This document shows, piece by piece, positions 58,130 to 64,000 of a DNA stretch of 64,000 bases (position 1 is its first letter; each line of letters begins with the position of its first letter). The DNA is from Nocardia bovistercoris (GTDB lineage Bacteria > Actinomycetota > Actinomycetes > Mycobacteriales > Mycobacteriaceae). The stretch spans positions 62,001-126,000 of the forward strand of contig NZ_JADMLG010000010.1 of the NCBI RefSeq assembly GCF_015674855.1. The letters are read 5' to 3'. Below the pieces are notes generated by a model. It was not told the origin of the DNA and searched no databases. It was given only the letters and a program-made list of their open reading frames with translations. Made by a program: the position numbers and the translations under genes.

Positions 58130-58768
58130 CGTCGCCGCGACCGTCTCGCGCGGCGCCGGATTTCGGCCGGCGCCCGACGGGCCGATGCCGTGCAGCATGA
58201 GCGGCACCACGGCGGTGCGGACGAACGCGCGGGCGGTCTCCTCGTCGCCGAAGTCGGCGCCCGCGGTGGGAGTGAGCATAAGCGAATGGGCGAAGCGCGC
58301 GACCAATTCGGCGACCGGGCGCGGGTCGTACCGGCCGACGACGCCTTTCTCCTGGGCCCCTTCGAGCACGCCGACGATATAGGAAATACCTTGGGAGACA
58401 AGCTCTTCGCCGCGCACGGTATAGAATTCGAGCGCTTCTTCGGGGGAGACGGCGAGCATCTGGGTCACCAGCGGATGGGTGCGGGTCAGATGCAGGACGT
58501 AGAGGACGGTTTCCTCGATCTGGGCTTCGACCCCGGAAGTGGTCGCCGCGATGGCGGTGGCCTCGGCGAGGATTCGGCGGATCTCGCGGTGTAGCACGGT
58601 TTCGATCAGATTCTCCTTGCCGGAGAATCGGCGATAAATCGTCACACGATTGATGCCGGAGCGGCGTGCGATATCGTCGAGGCTGCTGCGGCGAATGCCG
58701 ACCTGGAGAATACGTTGCAATGCCGCGTCGAGGATCTTCTCGTCGAGTTCGTCATGGGCTCGCGCCAT
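58112..58768 (-). CDS. TetR-family regulator next to ChoD
   Basis: 218 residues. The DNA-binding helices are SSLDDIARRSGINRVTIYRRFSGKENLI (about residues 28-55), followed by a TetR_C-type ligand region. I placed the start at ATG 58768, immediately before the domain. The longer reading reaches into ChoD. It is on the same strand as, and downstream of, the ChoD oxidase, 205 bases away, and could control it through the palindrome at 60716-60729. The ligand is unknown but may be a sterol. Confidence 0.85.
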   Translation of the reverse strand: MARAHDELDEKILDAALQRILQVGIRRSSLDDIARRSGINRVTIYRRFSGKENLIETVLHREIRRILAEATAIAATTSGVEAQIEETVLYVLHLTRTHPLVTQMLAVSPEEALEFYTVRGEELVSQGISYIVGVLEGAQEKGVVGRYDPRPVAELVARFAHSLMLTPTAGADFGDEETARAFVRTAVVPLMLHGIGPSGAGRNPAPRETVAATRAEGL

Positions 58769-58973
58769 GCAGCGAACATACCGAGACGGTTTCACCGGGG
58801 CAAAACGGTGCGGTCGAATCCCACTGTCGAGACAATTCCGTGCCCGTTCGTTCACGAAATCGAAACAACGAAACCGGATGTATCCGTGCGCGATTCGGAC
58901 GCACGCTCCGGCGCGGACGATCGGGGTCGGTCGGCGCCCGACCGAATCGCCCGGTCGGGCAACGAAACCGACC

Positions 58974-60698
58974 TCAGGCCGTGGACGCGTCGTTCGCGCG
59001 GATTTCGACGATCGGCAACACCAGTGCGGCGGGCGCACTCGCCGGAACCACCGCAGCCTTGGGGGTGACCGGCGCGATGCGGCGGTAACCGGAGTCCTGC
59101 GGTGGCCTGCTGTCGATCTCGCCCTTGTTCGGCCAGTAGGCCGCCGCGCGCTCGGCCTGTGCGGTGATGGTCAGCGAGGGATTCACGCCGAGATTCGCCG
59201 ACACCGCGGCGCCGTCGACCACGCTCAGCGTGGGATAGCCGAACACCCGGTGATATCCGTCGATGACACCGTGCTCGGCGTCGGCGCCGATCGCCGCGCC
59301 GCCCAGGAAATGCGCTGTCATCGGGATATTGAAGATCTCACCCCAACTGCCGCCCGCGATTCCGCCGATCCGGTCCGCCACGCGGCGGGTGACGTCGTTG
59401 CCGACCGGAATCCAGGTGGGATTCGGTTCGCCGTGCCCCTGCTTGCTGGTGAGTTTGCGTCCGAACAGCCCGCGTTTGGTGTAGGTGGTGATCGAATTGT
59501 CCAAGTTCTGCATCACCAGCGAGATGATCGTCCGTTCGCTCCAGTTCTTGGTGGTCATGAAGCTGAACAGATCCAGCGGGCGGCGCAGCACCAGCAGCAC
59601 GAATCGCAGCCAGCGCGGAATCCGGCCGCCGCCGTCGACCATGAGGGTTTGCAGCAGGCCCATGGCGTTGGAGCCTTTGCCGTAGCGGACCGGTTCGATG
59701 TGGGTGTCGGGTGTCGGGTGGATGGAGGAGGTGATGGCGACGCCCTTGGTGAAATCGACTCCGGGAGTGACCTTCTTGGTCGCAGCGCCGACGATCGACT
59801 CGGAATTGGTGCGGGTCAGCACCCCGAGGCGATCCGACAGCTTCGGCAGCACGCCGCGGTCGCGCATGTCGAACAGCAGTCGCTGGGTGCCGCGCGTGCC
59901 CGCGGCGAGCACCACGTGCGTGGCCGTGTACGTCGCGGGGCGCTTGCGGATCCGGGCTCCGGTGCGCACGGTCGACACGTCCCAGGTGCCATCGGGCAGC
60001 GGGCGCAGGCCGGTGGCCGTCGTCATCGGAATCACCCGCGCCCCCGCCTGTTCGGCGAGGTACAGGTAATTCTTGACCAGGGTGTTCTTGGCGCCGAATT
60101 TGCAGCCGACCATACAGTCGCCGCATTCCAGGCATCCGGTGCGCTCGGGCCCGACGCCGCCGAAGTACGGATCCGGCACCGTCTTTCCCGGTTCGCCGAA
60201 GAACACCCCGACCGGAGTCTGGACGAAGGTGTCGCCGACGCCCATATCGTCGGCGACCTTCTTGAACACCTCGTCGGCCGGTGTCATGTGCGGATTGCGC
60301 ACCACGCCGAGCATTTTCTGCGCCTGCTCGTAGTAGGGCGCGAGTTCTTCGCGCCAGTCGGTGATGTCGCGCCACTGCGGATCGCGGAAGAACGGCTCCG
60401 GCGGAACGTAGAGAGTGTTGGCGTAGTTCAGCGACCCGCCGCCGACGCCCGCGCCGCCGAGGATGAGCACATCGCGCAGCAGGTGGATGCGCTGGATGCC
60501 GTAGCAGCCGAGCGCGGGCGCCCACAGGAATTTGCGCAGATCCCAACTGGTACGCGGCAATTCGTCGTCGGCGAAGCGCTGACCGGCCTCGAGGACGCCG
60601 ACCCGGTAGCCCTTCTCCACCAAGCGCAGCGCCGTGACGCTGCCGCCGAAGCCGGACCCGATCACGAGCACATCGAAGTCCGTCGCTCGCTGGTTCAT
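58974..60698 (-). CDS. choD: ChoD-type GMC oxidoreductase (cholesterol-oxidase family)
   Basis: 574 residues. FAD fold VIGSGFGGSVTALRLVEKGYRVGVLEAG at the N-terminus, then SWDLRKFLWAPALGCYGIQRIHLLRDV, the cysteine cluster TGCLECGDCMVGCKFGAKNT and the C-terminal NLGVNPSLTITAQAERAA. This agrees almost line by line with mycobacterial ChoD as I know it. Despite the name, ChoD-type proteins are doubtful cholesterol oxidases, and oxidation of a sterol or other alcohol is only an inference. RBS AGGAG precedes ATG. A perfect 14-base palindrome lies 18 bases upstream. Confidence 0.88.
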   Translation of the reverse strand: MNQRATDFDVLVIGSGFGGSVTALRLVEKGYRVGVLEAGQRFADDELPRTSWDLRKFLWAPALGCYGIQRIHLLRDVLILGGAGVGGGSLNYANTLYVPPEPFFRDPQWRDITDWREELAPYYEQAQKMLGVVRNPHMTPADEVFKKVADDMGVGDTFVQTPVGVFFGEPGKTVPDPYFGGVGPERTGCLECGDCMVGCKFGAKNTLVKNYLYLAEQAGARVIPMTTATGLRPLPDGTWDVSTVRTGARIRKRPATYTATHVVLAAGTRGTQRLLFDMRDRGVLPKLSDRLGVLTRTNSESIVGAATKKVTPGVDFTKGVAITSSIHPTPDTHIEPVRYGKGSNAMGLLQTLMVDGGGRIPRWLRFVLLVLRRPLDLFSFMTTKNWSERTIISLVMQNLDNSITTYTKRGLFGRKLTSKQGHGEPNPTWIPVGNDVTRRVADRIGGIAGGSWGEIFNIPMTAHFLGGAAIGADAEHGVIDGYHRVFGYPTLSVVDGAAVSANLGVNPSLTITAQAERAAAYWPNKGEIDSRPPQDSGYRRIAPVTPKAAVVPASAPAALVLPIVEIRANDASTA

Positions 60699-60715
60699 GT
60701 GGCTCTCCTAGATCG

Positions 60716-60729
60716 CGTCACCGGTGACG
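60716..60729. promoter_or_regulatory. Perfect palindrome CGTCACCGGTGACG upstream of choD
   Basis: A 14-base perfect palindrome, 17 bases ahead of the choD start codon and downstream of a TAATGT-like -10, so a bound repressor would block elongation. The TetR at 58112 is the nearest candidate. Confidence 0.5.
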
Positions 60730-60864
60730 ACACTAACATTACTCCCGGGTAGGTTATGGCCTTCGCCGGATGTCCGCCAGTATCGGCGGAGACCATGGGT
60801 GCGGGACGGATCCCGAGCGCGGGTGGTCGTTGCGGTGGCGTTGTCGGCCCACCCGCGGCGCGCT

Positions 60865-61554
60865 TCAGGCCGCAGGCCACACACCGAGGCCGGCCAGGCG
60901 CGTGGCGCCCGCGTCGGTGATCGCGAGCGCGCGGTCTCGGGGGCGGCGATTCAGCCAGCCTTGCTCCAGCATCGCCGCCATGACCGCCGAGCCGAGGCGT
61001 CCGGCGAGGTGCGGAGTGCCTTCGGTCCAGTCCGGGCAGCCGCGGACCGCCGGTGCGGAGCCCGTTGCCACACGGCTTATCCCGAGCGAACGAAGCAGCG
61101 GATGGTCGAACGAGCGGATCTCGCCCGATGCGCGAGGCAGCAGCGCGGTGATGACCCCGTCGCTCACCAGGACCCCGGTGATCGCCACGGCGAGCCTGCC
61201 GCCGAGATGGCTGTAGCAGGCGCGGGCGACCTGCAGACGACTGCCGGTGCGGGCCTGGCGGAGATTTTCCACCGGGAGTAGCGGTGACACCATGGCCAAT
61301 GCCTCGATGGCGTTGGCGACTTCGGTGGATGCCAGTAGATGGAGACGACGGCGACCGGCGATCGTCACGGCGATGAGTCCCGCGTCGACGAGGTGGCGCA
61401 GGTGAGCGCTGGCCGCCGAAGCCGATACGCCCGCCGACCGGGCCAGGTCGCCCGCGGTGTGGGCGCGGCCGTCCATCAGGCGCAGCAGCATGGCGGCCCG
61501 CGTCGGGTCGGCGATGGCACGGCCGGTGGCCGCCAGGTCGTAGTCCGCATACAC
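60865..61554 (-). CDS. ArsR-family helix-turn-helix regulator
   Basis: 229 residues. The winged helix is IADPTRAAMLLRLMDGRAHTAGDLARSAGVSASAASAHLRHLVDAGLIAV (about residues 14-63), followed by a 150-residue C-terminal part with a second small winged-helix-like end (GWLNRRPRDRALAITDAG). There is no metal-type cysteine pair, so it is probably a metal-independent repressor. GTG start. It is divergent from the MaoC-like remnant 35 bases away, which may once have been its target. Confidence 0.83.
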   Translation of the reverse strand: MYADYDLAATGRAIADPTRAAMLLRLMDGRAHTAGDLARSAGVSASAASAHLRHLVDAGLIAVTIAGRRRLHLLASTEVANAIEALAMVSPLLPVENLRQARTGSRLQVARACYSHLGGRLAVAITGVLVSDGVITALLPRASGEIRSFDHPLLRSLGISRVATGSAPAVRGCPDWTEGTPHLAGRLGSAVMAAMLEQGWLNRRPRDRALAITDAGATRLAGLGVWPAA

Positions 61555-61589
61555 ATTTTCAGGGTAGGACGCGGACTGTTCAGGCCTGC

Positions 61590-61826
61590 GTGAAATATTC
61601 CGATGTCACGATGACCGTCGCGGAATCCGGGTCGCGTTCCCTGCTCGACATCGATTTCGCCGCACCGATCACCGATCGTTGGTTCGAGGACTATCGGCCC
61701 GGCATGGTACTCGAATGCGGATACCGGACCGTTACCGAGTCCGAAATACTGATCGCGGTCTCGTGGTCACCCGTGCCGAACTTCTCGACCGAGCGGACCG
61801 TACCCCGATCAGCCCGCTGTTCATGA
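61590..61826 (+). pseudogene. N-terminal remnant of a MaoC-like dehydratase
   Basis: A 78-codon frame. The segment RWFEDYRPGMVLECGYRTVTESE (residues 30-52) matches the start of MaoC/hydratase domains, which continue for about 100 residues with a hot-dog fold and the Asp-His catalytic pair. Here similarity stops at ESE, and the rest (WSPVPNFSTERTVPRSARCS) is unrelated. The catalytic residues are absent. It looks like the stump left by a deletion. GTG or ATG 61611 as start. Confidence 0.6.
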
Positions 61827-62039
61827 ATCTTCTTCGTTGCCGTCCGAGACGGGAGGACGCGTCGTGGAACGGGTAGCCACTACCCGAACATGTGGGTTCC
61901 CGACCTAAATAGTGGTCGGATATCGTCGGGGGAGATCGAAAGCCTAGCGAATTGCTCGTTCGATCTGCTCGTGCTACCCGCCGCTGTGTACCGAACACAA
62001 TTCTGCACGTCGCGTTCTCCGTATCGGGAGGGAAATCCG

Positions 62040-62351
62040 ATGAAGGACCGAATACTGGAACTTGTCCGATCGACGTTCGACGAGATAAATCTGACACGGA
62101 GCGAGAAGATACCGCTCGACAATATCCTCGATATCGGATTGTATGGCGAGAACGGTTTGTTCGACTCGATGCACCTGGTCAGCTTCCTGAGCTTGTTGGA
62201 GGAGCAGATCGAGGACGAGCTCGACTTCCAGGTGTCGCTGACCTCGGAGAAGGCGGTGTCTCGCCGGGTGAGTCCGTTCTCCAGCGTGACCAACCTGGTC
62301 GGCTTCATCGAAGAAGAGTTGCAGGACGCCGGCGTCTCCGAAGCGGTGTGA
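62040..62351 (+). CDS. Acyl carrier protein
   Basis: 103 residues. The phosphopantetheine serine is in GLFDSMHLVSFLSLLEE (DS motif near residue 43), in a helix-turn-helix arrangement of carrier-protein size, with an extra C-terminal helix (VTNLVGFIEEELQDAG). GGAGGG eight bases before ATG. I count 29 G+C of 60 bases in each of 62041-62100 and 62101-62160, clearly below the rest of the window. It is coupled to the following SDR (GTGA) and that to an adenylating enzyme, so it probably carries an acyl or aminoacyl group activated by that enzyme. Confidence 0.87.
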   Translation: MKDRILELVRSTFDEINLTRSEKIPLDNILDIGLYGENGLFDSMHLVSFLSLLEEQIEDELDFQVSLTSEKAVSRRVSPFSSVTNLVGFIEEELQDAGVSEAV

Positions 62352-63061
62352 GCCGGCCTGCCATGCTCATCTTGATCACCGGCACTCGGACCGGGGTCGG
62401 CCAGGCGCTCGCGCAGCAGCTGCTCGATCGTGGACACCAGATCGTCGGTTGCAGTAGAAGATCGGCGACGATCGAGCACGATCGTTACAGACATTACGAG
62501 GTCGACCTGACCCGGGCGGATCAGGTTCGTAGTCTGTTCACCGCCGTTCGGCGCGAATACGGCTATCTGGACGGCCTGATAAACAATGCGGGCACCTCGA
62601 CGATGAATCACTTCATGATGACGCCGGGAGATGTCTCGCGGAAGATATTCGAGCTCAATTTCTTCGCGGTGCTCGACTGTTGTCGAGAGGCGACGAAACT
62701 CTTGCAGCGCAGCGCCGACCCGCCTTCGGCGATTTTGAACGTCTCCACCGTCGCCGTGCCGTGGGCGCTGGACGGCCAGTTGGTCTACTCGGCGAGCAAG
62801 AGCGCGATAGAGCAATTGACGCGGGTAATGAGCAAGGAACTCGCTGATTTCGAGATCAGGGTCAACGGCATCGGTCTGCCGCCGGTGCGGACAGTTCTCA
62901 CCAGAACAGTTTCCAAGGCGAAGATCGACGAATTGATCCGCCGACAGACAATCAATCGGATGTGCAGCGTGGAAGATATTGTCGGACCAGTCGAATTTCT
63001 GATGACGCAGCAATCCGCCTTCGTGACCGGGGAGACGCTGTTTCTGGGCGGGGTGAACTGA
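62348..63061 (+). CDS. SDR-family reductase of the ACP locus
   Basis: About 237 residues from GTG 62348 (GTGA overlap with the ACP). An ATG at 62363 is the alternative. It has TGTRTGVG, CSRRS after strand two (NADPH-type), INNAG, NVSTVAV and YSASK, as in beta-ketoacyl reductases. It most likely reduces a ketone on the ACP-bound chain or a free intermediate. The stop overlaps the start of the next gene by one base (TGATG). Lysine/arginine content is higher and G+C lower than in the SDRs elsewhere in the window. Confidence 0.84.
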   Translation: MSRPAMLILITGTRTGVGQALAQQLLDRGHQIVGCSRRSATIEHDRYRHYEVDLTRADQVRSLFTAVRREYGYLDGLINNAGTSTMNHFMMTPGDVSRKIFELNFFAVLDCCREATKLLQRSADPPSAILNVSTVAVPWALDGQLVYSASKSAIEQLTRVMSKELADFEIRVNGIGLPPVRTVLTRTVSKAKIDELIRRQTINRMCSVEDIVGPVEFLMTQQSAFVTGETLFLGGVN

Positions 63062-64000
63062 TGGGCAGCCACGAACTCTTCGATCGGTTGAAGCATCTCG
63101 GCGACCGCACCGCGATCATCGATGGTGACGTCGAGCATTCCTATCTCGATCTGCTCGAAGAGGTGCGATCCGCCGAAGCGCTACTTCGCGATTCGGGAGT
63201 GCGGCGGCACGACGTGGTCGTGCTGCACGGGGACTTCTCCTTCCGGTCCATCGCGATTCTCCTGGCGCTCTACGTGAACAAGAACATCGTCGTTCCGATC
63301 GTGCACCTCACCGACGCGGCACTGGCCACCATCTCCGATCACTGTGCCCCGGACCACCTGATCAGGATCGCCGACGGCATCGCGGTGCAGCCGTTCGGCG
63401 CTTCCGTGGACAGGGCGAAGCCCCAGATGTTCGAGGCGATCGTGGGTGCGGGTGCGTCGGGGCTGATCTTGCTCAGCAGCGGCAGCACCGGTAAGCCGAA
63501 AGCGATTCTGCACAATCTCGACGCCCTCGTCGAGGAGAAGCTCGCGGCTCGCGCCCGTACCGGCACGAAGGTGCCGAGTATTCTGATCTTCCTGTTGTTC
63601 GACCATATCGGCGGCATCAACACCGTCCTCGGTGCGGTTCTCGGCGGCAGTCCGGCGATCGTGCCGATCGAACGAACCCCCGACGCGGTGTGCGCCATGA
63701 TCGAACGGCGCCAGGTCAGGGTGTTGCCAACCAGTCCGACTTTTCTCAACCTGATCCTCATCGGCGACTTCCACCGCAGGTACGACCTGTCTTGTCTCCG
63801 GTTGATCACCTACGGCACCGAGCCGATGCCCGCGGCATTGTTGCAGCGCTTGACCACCGCGTTTCCTCGGGTGAAGTTCGTGCAGACCTTCGGCACCAGC
63901 GAGACCGGGATCTCCACCACCGCCAGCGAGTCCTCGGGGAGCACCTACTTCAAGATCACCGATGCCGAGGTCGAGTTCCGGGTGGTCGAGGGCGAATTGC
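63061..64000 (+). CDS. Acyl-adenylating (AMP-dependent) enzyme, 3' end beyond window
   Basis: The first 313 residues of an ANL enzyme, cut by the window end. The phosphate loop LSSGSTGKPKA is near residue 140-150 and the A5-like FGTSETG near 280. The C-terminal lid with the catalytic lysine is outside the window. It is shorter before the loop than acyl-CoA ligases, like stand-alone adenylation domains that load a carrier protein. With the ACP and SDR in one coupled operon, it probably activates a carboxylic acid for that ACP. Confidence 0.84.
   Translation, partial: MGSHELFDRLKHLGDRTAIIDGDVEHSYLDLLEEVRSAEALLRDSGVRRHDVVVLHGDFSFRSIAILLALYVNKNIVVPIVHLTDAALATISDHCAPDHLIRIADGIAVQPFGASVDRAKPQMFEAIVGAGASGLILLSSGSTGKPKAILHNLDALVEEKLAARARTGTKVPSILIFLLFDHIGGINTVLGAVLGGSPAIVPIERTPDAVCAMIERRQVRVLPTSPTFLNLILIGDFHRRYDLSCLRLITYGTEPMPAALLQRLTTAFPRVKFVQTFGTSETGISTTASESSGSTYFKITDAEVEFRVVEGEL

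Noticed and set aside
1..64000. Prophage, transposon, integron or rRNA/tRNA segment
   Set aside because: No transposase, integrase, terminal inverted repeat, phage structural gene or RNA gene was recognised on either strand.

Overview
The window looks like chromosomal DNA of a high-G+C actinobacterium of the Mycobacteriales, most like Nocardia or a close relative such as Rhodococcus or Gordonia. The reasons are the G+C-rich codon use, frequent GTG starts and ATGA/GTGA stop-start overlaps. The gene content also fits: many short-chain dehydrogenases (SDRs), acyl-CoA dehydrogenases and TetR regulators, a ChoD-type oxidase very like that of mycobacteria, an AlkB alkane hydroxylase, a DUF2236 oxygenase and paired P450s. 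No rRNA, tRNA, CRISPR array, transposase, integrase or replication origin was seen.

Layout. 0-4 kb: a DoxX-like membrane protein, TetR, a 3-hydroxyisobutyrate-dehydrogenase-like enzyme coupled to an SDR, then a divergent SDR with a small ferredoxin. 4-10.5 kb: TetR with a divergent operon (20-residue leader ORF, TauD-like dioxygenase, SDR), an acyl-CoA ligase, a VOC protein and a CoA transferase. 10.5-16.7 kb: methyltransferase-TetR-saccharopine-dehydrogenase-like operon, two exported proteins and a GlxA-type regulator. 16.7-23 kb: a dienelactone hydrolase, SDR, acyl-CoA dehydrogenase, an XRE-TetR hybrid regulator and a double-length acyl-CoA dehydrogenase. 23.4-29.8 kb: a branched-chain-amino-acid-type (Liv) ABC importer in which two permeases and one ATPase are a single protein, with a second ATPase, a binding lipoprotein, a SRPBCC protein ending in eight near-identical octapeptides, and an SDR. 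29.8-40.4 kb: amidohydrolase and AraC regulator, a hydrolase, a flavin/PPOX protein, a split acyl-CoA dehydrogenase pair, a beta-propeller lipoprotein, a DapB-like oxidoreductase and AlkB. 41-46 kb: FAD amino-acid oxidase, D-aminoacylase-like hydrolase and LacI regulator behind a promoter carrying a perfect 16-bp palindrome, then a serine hydrolase. 46-48.3 kb: MerR-VOC fusion, VOC protein, small kinase and NADAR protein. 48.8-61.6 kb: two coupled P450s (the first lacks ExxR), an exported protein, a Baeyer-Villiger monooxygenase divergent from DUF2236 oxygenase and TetR, a four-LysM protein, SDR, a 59-residue protein, TetR, ChoD and an ArsR regulator. 61.6-64 kb: a MaoC-like remnant, then a lower-G+C locus of acyl carrier protein, SDR and an acyl-adenylating enzyme that runs off the end.

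Most genes fit import, activation, hydroxylation and beta-oxidation of hydrophobic substrates (alkanes, sterols, terpenoid or aromatic acids) in small, separately regulated operons. Operator-like palindromes lie in front of many of them. Nothing here can be declared a new system from sequence alone. The best candidates for second looks are the ACP-SDR-adenylase locus, the one-protein Liv permease/ATPase, the octapeptide repeat array, the leader ORF ahead of the dioxygenase, the ExxR-less P450 pair without its usual signalling partners, and the MerR-VOC gene whose promoter sits inside the NADAR gene.
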